64,000 nucleotides of DNA from Betaproteobacteria bacterium (GTDB lineage Bacteria; Pseudomonadota; Gammaproteobacteria; Burkholderiales; Burkholderiaceae_C), in the NCBI GenBank assembly GCA_025358155.1, contig JANYKR010000152.1, forward strand, positions 1 through 64,000, written 5' to 3'. Below the pieces are notes generated by a model. The model ran no database searches, had not been told where the DNA came from, and saw nothing but the letters and a program-made list of their open reading frames with translations. Of the stretch, positions 23,196 to 33,137 are shown piece by piece (position 1 is the stretch's first letter; each line of letters starts with the position of its first letter). The translations under genes were made by a program, and so were the position numbers.

Positions 23196-24941
23196 ATGCC
23201 CATGCTCGACCAGCCCGCCGCCAAGTACCGCGCCAGCCCCCGGGTTGACCTGCCAGACCGCCGCTGGCCCGATGCGGTCCTGACCCGACCGCCCATCTGG
23301 TGCAGTGTCGATCTGCGTGACGGCAACCAGGCACTGATCGAACCCATGGACCCGGCGCGCAAGCTGCGGATGTTCGAGACCCTGGTGCGCATCGGCTTCA
23401 AGCAGATCGAGATCGGTTTCCCGTCGGCCTCGCAGGCGGATTTCGATTTTGTGCGCCTGTTGATCGAGCAGCGGTTGATCCCCGACGATGTGACGGTTCA
23501 GGTGCTGACGCCCGCCCGTGACGCATTGATTGCCCGCACTTTCGAGGCCTTGGTGGGCGCGCCACGCGCCATCGTGCACCTCTACAACGCCACCGCACCG
23601 GTGATGCGGCGGGTGGTGCTGGACTTGGATGAGGACGGCATCGTCGAGCTGGCCAGCAGCCACGCCCGCCTGGTGAAGGATCTTGCCGCCGCGCAGCCCG
23701 GCACCGCCTGGACCTTCGAGTACTCGCCCGAGATGTTCTCGAGCACCGAATTGGCGTTTGCCAAACGCGTGGTCGATGCGGTGACTGCCGTCTGGCAACC
23801 GACCCCAGCCCGGCCCTGCATCATCAACCTGCCGTCCACGGTAGAGCACAGCACGCCCAATGTGTTTGCCGACCAAGTCGAGTGGATGCACCGCCACCTG
23901 GCCCGGCGTGAGGCCATCGTGCTGTCGATCCATCCGCACAATGACCGTGGCACCGGCACGGCAGCGGCCGAATTGGCGCTGATGGCCGGAGGTGACCGCA
24001 TCGAGGGCTGCCTGTTTGGCAATGGCGAGCGCACCGGCAATGTTGACGTGGTGAACCTGGCACTCAACCTCAACACCCAGGGCATGCATCCCGGGCTGGA
24101 CTTCTCGGACATCGACACCATCCGGCGCACCGTCGAGCACTGCAACCAGCTGCCGGTTCATCCGCGCCATCCGTATGTGGGTGATCTGGTCTACACCTCG
24201 TTTTCGGGCTCGCACCAGGACGCGATCAAGAAGGCCTTTGCGGCCCGGCGCGACGGCGATGTCTGGGACATGCCCTATTTGCCGATCGACCCCAAGGACC
24301 TGGGCCGCAGCTACGACGCGGTGATCCGGGTCAACAGCCAGTCGGGCAAGGGCGGCATCAGCTACCTGCTGGAGGCCGACTACGGGCTGGAGCTGCCACG
24401 CCGGCTGCAGATCGAATTTTCGTCCGCCGTGCAGGCGGTGATGGACGTGCAGGGTCGGGAATTGCAGGCGGCTGACATCTGGGGCCTGTTCGAGGCCGAG
24501 TACCGTCTGGGCGCTGACTTGCTGCAGATCGACCAGCAGCACATCAGCGAGGACAGCGCCGGCCGCGTGACGCTGCTGGCCCAGGTCCGCATCGGTGTGC
24601 CCGGCTCGGCCCAGGTGCTGCAGGTGCAGGGTGAGGGCGCCGGGCCGGTCGAGGCTTTTGTCGATGGCTTGCAGCGGGCCACCGGCGTCGCACTGGAGGT
24701 GCTGGACTACCACGAGCACGCCATCGGCAGCGGTGCGCAAGCCCAGGCCGCCGCCTACCTGGAGCTGCGTATCGGCGACACTCGCACGCTGTTCGGTGTG
24801 GGCATCGACACCAACATCGTCACTGCCTCGATGAAGGCGGTGGTGTCGGGGTTGGTGCGCTGCCAACTGCCGCTGACGCGCACCGCCCAAGCCGTTGCCC
24901 AATCCGTACCCCAACCCGCGCCCGCCACCGCCGCCGTCTGA
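23196..24941 (+). CDS. leuA: 2-isopropylmalate synthase, long (LeuA2-type) form
   Basis: A 581-residue enzyme condensing 2-oxoisovalerate with acetyl-CoA, the first committed step to leucine. It belongs to the longer subfamily known from actinobacteria and fungi: the metal-site start is [18 protein letters not shown], the helix is [13 protein letters not shown], and the metal histidines are in [12 protein letters not shown]. The C-terminal third is the leucine-sensing regulatory domain. GGAG lies 6 bases before the ATG. An attenuator-like leader precedes it. Only 23 bp downstream begins a second isopropylmalate synthase of the other subfamily. Confidence 0.93.
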   Translation: MPMLDQPAAKYRASPRVDLPDRRWPDAVLTRPPIWCSVDLRDGNQALIEPMDPARKLRMFETLVRIGFKQIEIGFPSASQADFDFVRLLIEQRLIPDDVTVQVLTPARDALIARTFEALVGAPRAIVHLYNATAPVMRRVVLDLDEDGIVELASSHARLVKDLAAAQPGTAWTFEYSPEMFSSTELAFAKRVVDAVTAVWQPTPARPCIINLPSTVEHSTPNVFADQVEWMHRHLARREAIVLSIHPHNDRGTGTAAAELALMAGGDRIEGCLFGNGERTGNVDVVNLALNLNTQGMHPGLDFSDIDTIRRTVEHCNQLPVHPRHPYVGDLVYTSFSGSHQDAIKKAFAARRDGDVWDMPYLPIDPKDLGRSYDAVIRVNSQSGKGGISYLLEADYGLELPRRLQIEFSSAVQAVMDVQGRELQAADIWGLFEAEYRLGADLLQIDQQHISEDSAGRVTLLAQVRIGVPGSAQVLQVQGEGAGPVEAFVDGLQRATGVALEVLDYHEHAIGSGAQAQAAAYLELRIGDTRTLFGVGIDTNIVTASMKAVVSGLVRCQLPLTRTAQAVAQSVPQPAPATAAV

Positions 24942-24964
24942 ACCCACTCCCGAGGAGCACCCCC

Positions 24965-26506
<1,542 letters not shown>

Positions 26507-26527
26507 CGTACATCACTTGAACAAGCT

Positions 26528-26558
26528 CGCGCAAGTTTCTGATCTTGCGCGTGTTTTT
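26528..26558 (+). terminator. Rho-independent terminator after leuA
   Basis: CGCGCAAG (26528-26535) pairs with CTTGCGCG (26544-26551) around an 8-base loop, followed by TGTTTTT. It lies 22 bp past the leuA stop and ends the branched-chain operon. Confidence 0.8.
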
Positions 26559-26610
26559 GCTGACGACTACACTGCGCCAGGCAGGTTTTCTCACTATTCT
26601 TCGGATTCCC

Positions 26611-27627
26611 ATGAAACTGACATTGCCACCGCTTTTGCTGGGCCTGTGCGTTGCACTGTCTGTGGCGGGTCCGGCTCGGGCCAATGTCGAGCCGCGCAAG
26701 GCTGCGCTGCACAAGGTGGCGCTGCACAAGGCGCCCGCTGTCAGCAAGGCCAAATCAGCCGGTTCGCGCGGTGTCCAGGTTCGGCGTATCGCCGCGGTAG
26801 CCGAGACGCCCGCCCGTGCCAGTTTTGGCCAGATCCAGGGCTTGCACTCGGGGGGTGATGCCCTGGCGCTCAAGTCCAGCGTCGCGCTGGTGATCGACCA
26901 GGACACCAACGAGGTGTTGTTCTCCAAGAACCCGACTGCGGTGCTGCCCATCGCCTCGATCACCAAGCTGATGACCGGCCTGGTGATCAGCGAGAGCCTC
27001 CAGCCGCTGACCGATCTGCTGACCATCAGCCAAGACGACATCGACACTGAAAAGGGCAGCCGTTCGCGCCTGGCCGTCGGCACCCAGCTGACCCGGGGCG
27101 AGATGATGCACCTGGCCTTGATGTCGTCCGAGAACCGGGCCGCCAACGCGTTGGGTCGTTACTTTCCGGGCGGGGCGGAGGCTTTTGTGGCAGCAATGAA
27201 CCTGAAGGCCGCTGCACTGGGCATGCGCGATACCCGCTACGTCGAGCCGACAGGTCTGTCGAGCAAAAACCAGTCGAGCGCACAAGATCTGGCCTTGCTG
27301 GTCAAGGCAGCGCACCGCGTGCCCTTGCTGCGTGAGTTGACCACCTCGCAAGAGGCGCAGGTGGCGGTGGGCAATCGCATGATGCAGTTCCACACCACCA
27401 ATGGCCTGGTGCGCAGCCCGCAGTGGGACATCGGCCTGCAAAAGACGGGTTACATCGCCGAAGCCGGTCGTTGCATGGTGGTGCAAGCCCAACTGGCCGG
27501 CCGCAAGCTGATCATGGTGCTGCTGGATTCAACCGGCAAATACTCGCGCATCGGCGACGCCGAGCGCATTCGCAAATGGCTGGGCACGTCGGCTGCTGCG
27601 GCGCCGCCGCTGCATCACGTCTCCTGA
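26611..27627 (+). CDS. D-alanyl-D-alanine endopeptidase (PBP7/8-like, S11 family)
   Basis: A 338-residue periplasmic penicillin-binding protein that cleaves D-Ala-meso-diaminopimelate cross-links in peptidoglycan. A signal peptide (about 1-25, ending ARA-NV) is followed by a Lys/Ala-rich linker. The three active-site motifs are present: SITK (Ser in LPIASITKLMTG), SEN (SSENRAANALGRY) and KTG (QKTGYIAEAG). It lacks the long C-terminal domain and amphipathic anchor of DacA/DacC, which supports the PbpG assignment. The start at 26611 gives the signal sequence. Confidence 0.9.
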   Translation: MKLTLPPLLLGLCVALSVAGPARANVEPRKAALHKVALHKAPAVSKAKSAGSRGVQVRRIAAVAETPARASFGQIQGLHSGGDALALKSSVALVIDQDTNEVLFSKNPTAVLPIASITKLMTGLVISESLQPLTDLLTISQDDIDTEKGSRSRLAVGTQLTRGEMMHLALMSSENRAANALGRYFPGGAEAFVAAMNLKAAALGMRDTRYVEPTGLSSKNQSSAQDLALLVKAAHRVPLLRELTTSQEAQVAVGNRMMQFHTTNGLVRSPQWDIGLQKTGYIAEAGRCMVVQAQLAGRKLIMVLLDSTGKYSRIGDAERIRKWLGTSAAAAPPLHHVS

Positions 27628-27663
27628 GACGCTGAGCCCCGCCGAGCCGCTGAGCCGGCAGCT

Positions 27664-28437
27664 TCAGTTGCCTCGGTGCCCCAGCAACGCTGAAATCAGT
27701 GTTGCCGTGGCCTTGACCCGGTCTCCCCAGCTTTCTTCAAGCCGGTCCGCCGGGGCCGAGACCGACAAGCCGGCGATCAGTTTGCCCTGGTCGTCAAAGA
27801 TGCCGGCAGCCATGCAACGCACGCCCAACTCCAGCTCTTCGTTGTCACGCGCCAGCGCGTTCTGGCGCACCGAGGCCAGCTCGCGCTCCAGTGCCGGCAA
27901 GTCGGTGATGCTGTTGCGGGTGTGGCCGGACAGGCCGGTCCGGGTCGCGTAGGCCCGAACCCGCTGCGGGTCATCAAACGCCAGAAACAGTTTGCCGACC
28001 GAGGTCAGGTGCAAGGGCGCCCGCCCGCCCACAGCACGCACCACCTGCATGCCCGAGCGCTCGCTGTAGGTGCGTTCGATGTAGACAATTTCATCACCCT
28101 GGCGTACCGACAGGTTGACCGGTTGGTGCGTCAGCTTGTGCAGTTCTCGCATGGGTCCCAGGGCCGCATCACGCACGTCGAGCCTGGCCTTGACCAGGTT
28201 GCCCAGTTCCAGCAGGCGCATGCCCAGCCGGTAGCTGCCGGCCTCGGGCCGGTCGACCAGCCGGCCGATGGCCAGGTCATTGAGGATGCGGTGTGCCGTG
28301 GAGGGGTGCAGGCCGGTGACCTCGCTCAAGGCCTTCAGGGAAACCGGGTCCTGGTGCGATGCCAAGGCGTCGAGCAGCGAGAACATGCGCGCTATCACCT
28401 GGATGGCGGGGCCTTGCCCTTCCTTCTTGATGGTCAT
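27664..28437 (-). CDS. IclR-family transcriptional regulator
   Basis: A 257-residue regulator. The N-terminal winged helix is at about 12-70 (LKALSEVTGLHPSTAHRILNDLAIGRLV). The C-terminal effector domain has the family block HLTSVGKLFLAF and the GVRCMAAGIFDDQGKLIAGLSVSAP signature. The ligand and targets cannot be inferred; no catabolic operon is directly adjacent. It is convergent with pbpG. The region upstream of its start contains an array of 10-bp repeats. Confidence 0.9.
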   Translation of the reverse strand: MTIKKEGQGPAIQVIARMFSLLDALASHQDPVSLKALSEVTGLHPSTAHRILNDLAIGRLVDRPEAGSYRLGMRLLELGNLVKARLDVRDAALGPMRELHKLTHQPVNLSVRQGDEIVYIERTYSERSGMQVVRAVGGRAPLHLTSVGKLFLAFDDPQRVRAYATRTGLSGHTRNSITDLPALERELASVRQNALARDNEELELGVRCMAAGIFDDQGKLIAGLSVSAPADRLEESWGDRVKATATLISALLGHRGN

Positions 28438-28530
28438 CGTGGTGTCCTGAACATCGGCCTATTTTGCATGGCGAAAAGACGATTGGCATCGTGGATTTTG
28501 ATTTGTTGTCTGTTGCCTGCGGCTGGTGGG

Positions 28531-28600
28531 TGACTTCTGGTGAGTTCTGGTGACTTCCGGCGATTTCGGGCGATTTCGGGCGATTTCGGGCGACAGTGGG
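28531..28600. repeat. seven degenerate 10-bp tandem repeats between iclR and hpnE
   Basis: Seven consecutive 10-mers: TGACTTCTGG, TGAGTTCTGG, TGACTTCCGG, three exact copies of CGATTTCGGG, then CGACAGTGGG. The period equals one DNA helical turn. The array starts about 94 bp upstream of the IclR-family gene and ends 31 bp past the hpnE stop. It could be a slippage-generated minisatellite or a set of protein sites on one helix face. Confidence 0.75.
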
Positions 28601-28630
28601 CTTGGCCGCGGTTGTTGAACCCGGCATTGT

Positions 28631-29995
28631 TCAGCCGCGTTGCTGCGCCGGTCTGGTCAGCACTGCCTGTGCCGCCGCTTCACCAGAGCGCACTGCGCCC
28701 TCCAGCGTGGCGGGATAGGGGCCGGCGATGTAGTCGCCTGCAGCGACCAGACTCGGCCCGACCTGCAGGGCTGGCCGAGCCAGCCCCGGCGTGCAGGCAA
28801 AAGTGGCTCGGCGCTCGGCGCTGAGGTGGCGCAGAACCTCTCTGTCCTGCCCTTGAAAGGCGCCTGCAAACGTGCTGCGGGCTTGCTGCAGAACTGCCTG
28901 GCCACAGGCCTCCACACTGTCCGCCAGCCAGGTCTGGGCGCCACTGACCACCCAGGCAAAGTGGGCTGCCTTGCCGGTCAGGGCGCCCAGGTCAAACACA
29001 AACTGGGCCGGCGCGTCCGGGCCTTCGCGCAGCGCCAGCATCGGCTGGGGCAGGCGCAGCGAGTGGTCTTGCAGGTAGACCGTGACGATGGCCTGGTAGC
29101 GCAGTTGCTGCGCCGTGGTCGCCCAGCCCGGATTGATCGGTCCGGCCAGCCGAGCCGCCTCCTGGGCCGAGCAGGCCAGCACCACCGCATCAAAGCTTTG
29201 GCCGTCCACCCGCCAGCCCTCGCCGTCGCGGACCAGGCTCTGCACCCGGTGTCCGGTCAGGCAGCGGCTGCCTTGCGCCGCCAGCCAGCGGCTCGCCGGC
29301 TCGGGCAACAGGGCTGAGAGCGGCACCCGGGGCAGCAGCAGGTCGGCACTGCCGGGACCGGCGAACAAGGCGTCTTGCAGCACCCGCAAAAACACTTGCG
29401 CGCTGGCCGCATGGCTGGGGGTGTTGAGGGCGGCCACGCACAGCGGGGCGATCAAGTCTCGCGCCACGGCCGGCGGCAGGTCGGCGCAAAGTGCTTGCAC
29501 CGTCAGTTCAGAAGCGCATTGAAAGCCCTGCATCCGCCAACGCGCTGCAGCCCGCAGCAGCGCCAGCCGCTCACGCCAGGACCAGCCACGGGCCGCCAGC
29601 ACGGCGCGCACAAAGGCCGGCACGGGCGCGCCGGGCGGCAGTTGCAAGCCTCGGCCGTCCAGCGTTTTCAGCGCCAGCGGCCGACGCATCAGCAGTGACT
29701 CGGGATCGGCGCCCACGCTGCGCATCAGGTCGAGCGTACGGGTGTAGGCGCCGATCAGGAGGTGCTGGCCGTTGTCGAAATCACCCGAACGGGTGTGGAC
29801 CTGCCTCGCCCGCCCGCCCGATTGGCCCGCCATCTCGAAGACGCTGACCTGGGCCCCGGCCTGCACCGCCCTGACGGCCGCCGCCAGCCCGGCCCAGCCC
29901 GCGCCGATCACTGCGATGCGCTGGGCGGGCGAAGACCCGGCCGCTCGCAACCCGCCGGTCAACGCCCGCGCCAGTGGGTCAGCAGCGCGATCCAC
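28631..29995 (-). CDS. hpnE: hydroxysqualene dehydroxylase
   Basis: A 454-residue FAD-dependent amine-oxidase/phytoene-desaturase-like enzyme. The dinucleotide fold is IAVIGAGWAGLAAAVRAV (about 27-44), followed by FEMAGQSGGRARQV and the family C-terminal block AAGDYIAGPYPATLEGAVRSG. HpnE reduces hydroxysqualene to squalene, the third step from farnesyl diphosphate. The GTG start at 29995 overlaps the hpnD end by 37 bp; a later TTG is possible. It is the last gene of the hpnC-hpnD-hpnE set. No squalene-hopene cyclase gene lies in the window. Confidence 0.9.
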   Translation of the reverse strand: MDRAADPLARALTGGLRAAGSSPAQRIAVIGAGWAGLAAAVRAVQAGAQVSVFEMAGQSGGRARQVHTRSGDFDNGQHLLIGAYTRTLDLMRSVGADPESLLMRRPLALKTLDGRGLQLPPGAPVPAFVRAVLAARGWSWRERLALLRAAARWRMQGFQCASELTVQALCADLPPAVARDLIAPLCVAALNTPSHAASAQVFLRVLQDALFAGPGSADLLLPRVPLSALLPEPASRWLAAQGSRCLTGHRVQSLVRDGEGWRVDGQSFDAVVLACSAQEAARLAGPINPGWATTAQQLRYQAIVTVYLQDHSLRLPQPMLALREGPDAPAQFVFDLGALTGKAAHFAWVVSGAQTWLADSVEACGQAVLQQARSTFAGAFQGQDREVLRHLSAERRATFACTPGLARPALQVGPSLVAAGDYIAGPYPATLEGAVRSGEAAAQAVLTRPAQQRG

Positions 29996-30816
29996 AGCTT
30001 GCGCAGCGGCGTCAGCGAGGTGCGCTGGTGCAGCACCAGAAAGCCGTCGGCCTCGATCTCGCGCAGCAGCGCTCGGTAGATGTTGGCCATCATCAGGCCG
30101 GACTTTTGCGCCGCGCGGTCGGCCTCGGGCAGCAAGGCCAGCGCGCTGTCGTAGGTCCGATGCGCCCGTTCGGCCTGGAACTGCATCAGCGCGGTGAAGC
30201 GTTCGCTGTAGCCCCAGGGTTTCTCGCGCTTGAGGATCTCATGCGCCTTGACCTCAAAGCGCTGCAACTCGCTCTGCGGCAGGTAGATACGGCCCATGCG
30301 GGCATCGTCGCCCACGTCGCGGATGATGTTGGTCAGCTGCAATGCCAGCCCCAGCCGGTGCGCATAGTCCAGCGTGGCGGGCTGGGTGTGACCGAAGATG
30401 CGCGCCGCTACCTCGCCCACCACGCCAGCCACCAGGTCGCAGTAGCGCTGCAGGCCGGCAAAGTCGAGGTAGCGGGTCTGGTCCAGGTCCATCTGGCAGC
30501 CCTGGATCACTGCCTGCAGGTGCTCGGCGCTGATGCCGTACACGTGTGCATGCGGCATCAAGGCCTGCATCACCGGATGCGAGGGCTGGCCGGTGTAGGA
30601 CTTGGCCACTTCTTGCCGCCACCAAGCCAGCTTGGTGGCGGCCACGCCGGCGTCGCGGACCTCATCGACCACGTCGTCGACCTCGCGGCAAAAAGCATAA
30701 AACGCGGTGATGGCCGCGCGCTGCGGCGGCGGCAAGAACAAGAAAGCGTAGTAGAACGACGAGCCGCTCCCCGCCGCCTTGTCCTGTGCGTACTGCTGTG
30801 GGCTGGTGCTTGCCAT
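29959..30816 (-). CDS. hpnD: presqualene diphosphate synthase
   Basis: A 285-residue all-helical prenyl synthase that joins two farnesyl diphosphates to presqualene diphosphate. The first Asp-rich motif is FCREVDDVVDE (about 43-53) and the second is LQLTNIIRDVGDDA (about 159-172). The basic GRIYLPQSEL segment follows, as expected for HpnD. The ATG at 30816 lies 24 bp after the hpnC stop, and the 3' end overlaps hpnE. Confidence 0.93.
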   Translation of the reverse strand: MASTSPQQYAQDKAAGSGSSFYYAFLFLPPPQRAAITAFYAFCREVDDVVDEVRDAGVAATKLAWWRQEVAKSYTGQPSHPVMQALMPHAHVYGISAEHLQAVIQGCQMDLDQTRYLDFAGLQRYCDLVAGVVGEVAARIFGHTQPATLDYAHRLGLALQLTNIIRDVGDDARMGRIYLPQSELQRFEVKAHEILKREKPWGYSERFTALMQFQAERAHRTYDSALALLPEADRAAQKSGLMMANIYRALLREIEADGFLVLHQRTSLTPLRKLWIALLTHWRGR

Positions 30817-30840
30817 GGGCGGGTTGTGGACGGCTGCCGG

Positions 30841-31695
30841 TCAGCGCAGTGCAAAGCCGGGTGTGGCGTGTTCTGGGCGCATGCGCAGTGCCCGCCAGGC
30901 CATCACCGGCAAGTCGCGCCGGCCCAGGCTGGGGCGCTGGCTGAGGGTGCGGTAGTGCATCCGGCCGATTCTCTCAAGGATGCGCAGACCGCCCTGCACC
31001 ACGCCGCGCAATTCCCAGCCCAGGCGGCCGGGTACCCGGCAGGCCAGCGGTGCGCCTTGTTGCATCAGCCCGGCGGCCCAGAGGCACAGCTCGCGCAACA
31101 ATTCCTGGGTGGCGGGGCTGTCGGCGCCGGCGCTCAGGGCGCTGCGCTGCAGGCCGTGGCGCTGCAAGTCGTCATCGGGGATGTAGTGGCGGCCGCGTGG
31201 CAAATCCACGCTGGGGTCTTGCCAGAAATTGATCAGTTGAAGTGCGCTGCAAACTGCATCGGACTGGGCCAGCGACACCGCGTCGTCGATGCCGGCCAGG
31301 TGCAGCATCAGCCGGCCGATCGGATTGGCCGAGCGGCGGCAGTAGTCCAGCAAGGCAGCGCGGTCGCCGTACACCGGGTTGGCGGTGTCTTGCACAAAAG
31401 CCGCCAGCAGGTCATCGAGCAGCGGCAGCGGCAGCCGGTCATCGCGCAAAGCCTGGGCCAGCGGGATGAACACCGCCTGCCAGGGGCCAGCAACAACCTG
31501 GCCGGCAGCCGCCTGGTGGAGCGCAGCGCGGTAAGCGGCCAGGCTGGTCAGGCGCTGGGTCGGCGTGGCCGGCCCTTCATCGGCCAGATCGTCGGCTGTG
31601 CGGGCAAAGTGGTAGATCGCCTGCACCGGCCGGCGCAGCGCGGGCGGGCACAGCAGCGATGCAACGGGGAAGTTTTCATAGTGGTCTACGGGCAC
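30841..31695 (-). CDS. hpnC: hydroxysqualene synthase
   Basis: A protein of about 284 residues in the squalene/phytoene synthase superfamily that converts presqualene diphosphate to hydroxysqualene. The Asp-rich motifs are FARTADDLADEG and LINFWQDPSVDL, the latter with the Q-D arrangement typical of HpnC. The GTG at 31695 gives MPVDHYENFP, the usual family start. A GTG at 31749 would add 18 residues without family support. It leads hpnCDE. The upstream 179 bp also holds the promoter of the divergent efflux operon. Confidence 0.9.
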   Translation of the reverse strand: MPVDHYENFPVASLLCPPALRRPVQAIYHFARTADDLADEGPATPTQRLTSLAAYRAALHQAAAGQVVAGPWQAVFIPLAQALRDDRLPLPLLDDLLAAFVQDTANPVYGDRAALLDYCRRSANPIGRLMLHLAGIDDAVSLAQSDAVCSALQLINFWQDPSVDLPRGRHYIPDDDLQRHGLQRSALSAGADSPATQELLRELCLWAAGLMQQGAPLACRVPGRLGWELRGVVQGGLRILERIGRMHYRTLSQRPSLGRRDLPVMAWRALRMRPEHATPGFALR

Positions 31696-31776
31696 AAGCG
31701 GGATTGTCCGCTGGAGACGGCTCGCCCCGCACCGTCGCAAGGCGCCCACTCTTTTGCCGCTGATTTCTGCGTTGGA

Positions 31777-31819
31777 TTGACACCTGTCAATTCGGCTTTT
31801 ACATTACTGACCAGTCAGT
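31777..31819 (+). promoter_or_regulatory. strong sigma-70 promoter with two operator-like palindromes for the RND operon
   Basis: TTGACA (31777-31782) and TACATT (31800-31805) are spaced by exactly 17 bases. A palindrome TGACA-CC-TGTCA (31778-31789) overlaps the -35, and a second, ACTGAC-CA-GTCAGT (31806-31819), covers the expected transcription start. Both share TGAC/GTCA half sites, as expected of a TetR/AcrR-type repressor of efflux genes. No tetR gene lies nearby. Confidence 0.7.
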
Positions 31820-31874
31820 CATTAAAATAATCGTCCGCAAAACTGACGCTCGACACTTCAAGGTTTACCGCTCC

Positions 31875-33116
31875 ATGCGCCACCACTTTTTACCCCTGTT
31901 TGCGCTGCCTTTACTGCTGGCCTGCAGCAAGCCCGCGCCCGTTGAGGAGCCCGTGCGTGCGGTGCGCAGCCTGATGCTGCAAGCGGGCAGCAGCAGCCTG
32001 CAGCATGAGTACGCCGCCGAGGTAAGGGCGCGGGTGGAGTCGCGGCTGGGCTTTCGGGTGGCGGGCAAGCTGGTGCGGCGCATGGTCAACGTGGGCGACT
32101 TGGTCAAAGCCGGCCAGCCGCTGGCCCAGATCGATGCCAGCGACTACAAGCTGGGCCAGGAGGTTGCGCGTGCAGGCGCCGCCAGCGCCGACGCCCAACT
32201 CGCCTTGAGCGAGGCCGAGTTCAAGCGCTACAAGGATCTGCGTGAGCAGGGCTTCATCAGCGGTTTGGAGCTCGAGCGCCGCGAGGCCGCGCTCAAGGCG
32301 GCTCGGGCCCAGGCCGAGCAAGCGCGGGCCCAGGCCAGCGTGCAGAACAACCAGGCGGCCTACACCCTGCTGGTGGCCGATGTCTCGGGTGTGGTCACGG
32401 CGGTGGAGGCTGAGCCTGGCGCCGTGCTCGGCGCCGGCGCCGTGGTGCTGCGGTTGGCCCAGGACGGCCCGCGCGACGCCGTGTTCAGCGTGCCCGAGGA
32501 CCGTGCCGCCGGCGTTCGCGCGCTGCTGGGCCAGCCGGGTGCGCTCAAGCTCCGTGCCTGGGGCGCGGCAGATACGTTGTTGCCCGCCACGGTGCGTGAG
32601 GTGGCAGCGGCGGCGGACTCGGCCACCCGCACCTTCTTGGTCAAGGCCGACATCGGCGCCACGGCACTGCGCCTGGGCCAGACCGCCAGCGTGCTGATCA
32701 ACGCGCCAGTGGTGGCGGGGGTGATCAAGTTGCCGATGTCGGCGGTGTTCCAGCAGGGCGGGCAGTCCAAGGTCTGGCGGCTGGACGGCAAACCGCTGGC
32801 GGTGCGTGCACAGCCGGTCGAGGTTGCCGGCGCCGATGGCAACTTGGTGGTGATTGCCGGCGGGCTGTCGCCCGGACAGGAGGTGGTGACGGCGGGTGTG
32901 CACGCATTGACCGAAGGCCAGACCGTGCGGCGTTATGCCGAGCCCGGCGTGGCGCTGCCCACGCCCAGTACGCCAGTTCGGGATGCAGCCGCCGTTGGGC
33001 CTGCCGCCGTAGCCGCTGGCGTGCCCACAAGCGGACCCGCCAACGGACCCGCCACCGGTCCCGCCAACGGACCCGCCACTCCAGCGTCCCCGGCCGCCGC
33101 AGGCGCTTCGCGCTGA
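31875..33116 (+). CDS. RND efflux periplasmic adaptor lipoprotein
   Basis: A 413-residue membrane fusion protein linking an inner membrane RND pump to an outer membrane channel. The lipobox LLAC puts the lipidated Cys at residue 17. The lipoyl halves are RVAGKLVRRMVNVGDLVKAGQPLAQID and the later LLVADVSGVVTAVEAEPGAVL, with a coiled-coil hairpin between (about 97-160). The C-terminus ends in a low-complexity tail with GPANGPAT repeats. The RND permease follows 21 bp downstream. No outer membrane channel gene is in the operon, so it probably borrows one from elsewhere. Confidence 0.92.
   Translation: MRHHFLPLFALPLLLACSKPAPVEEPVRAVRSLMLQAGSSSLQHEYAAEVRARVESRLGFRVAGKLVRRMVNVGDLVKAGQPLAQIDASDYKLGQEVARAGAASADAQLALSEAEFKRYKDLREQGFISGLELERREAALKAARAQAEQARAQASVQNNQAAYTLLVADVSGVVTAVEAEPGAVLGAGAVVLRLAQDGPRDAVFSVPEDRAAGVRALLGQPGALKLRAWGAADTLLPATVREVAAAADSATRTFLVKADIGATALRLGQTASVLINAPVVAGVIKLPMSAVFQQGGQSKVWRLDGKPLAVRAQPVEVAGADGNLVVIAGGLSPGQEVVTAGVHALTEGQTVRRYAEPGVALPTPSTPVRDAAAVGPAAVAAGVPTSGPANGPATGPANGPATPASPAAAGASR
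33033..33080 (+). repeat. four 12-bp in-frame repeats in the adaptor gene
   Basis: Four near-identical 12-mers (GGACCCGCCAAC, GGACCCGCCACC, GGTCCCGCCAAC, GGACCCGCCACT) encode the GPANGPATGPANGPAT tail. Multiples of three keep the frame, so copy number can vary without harm. Confidence 0.85.
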
Positions 33117-33137
33117 TAACCCCGCAGAGCAGCAGCC

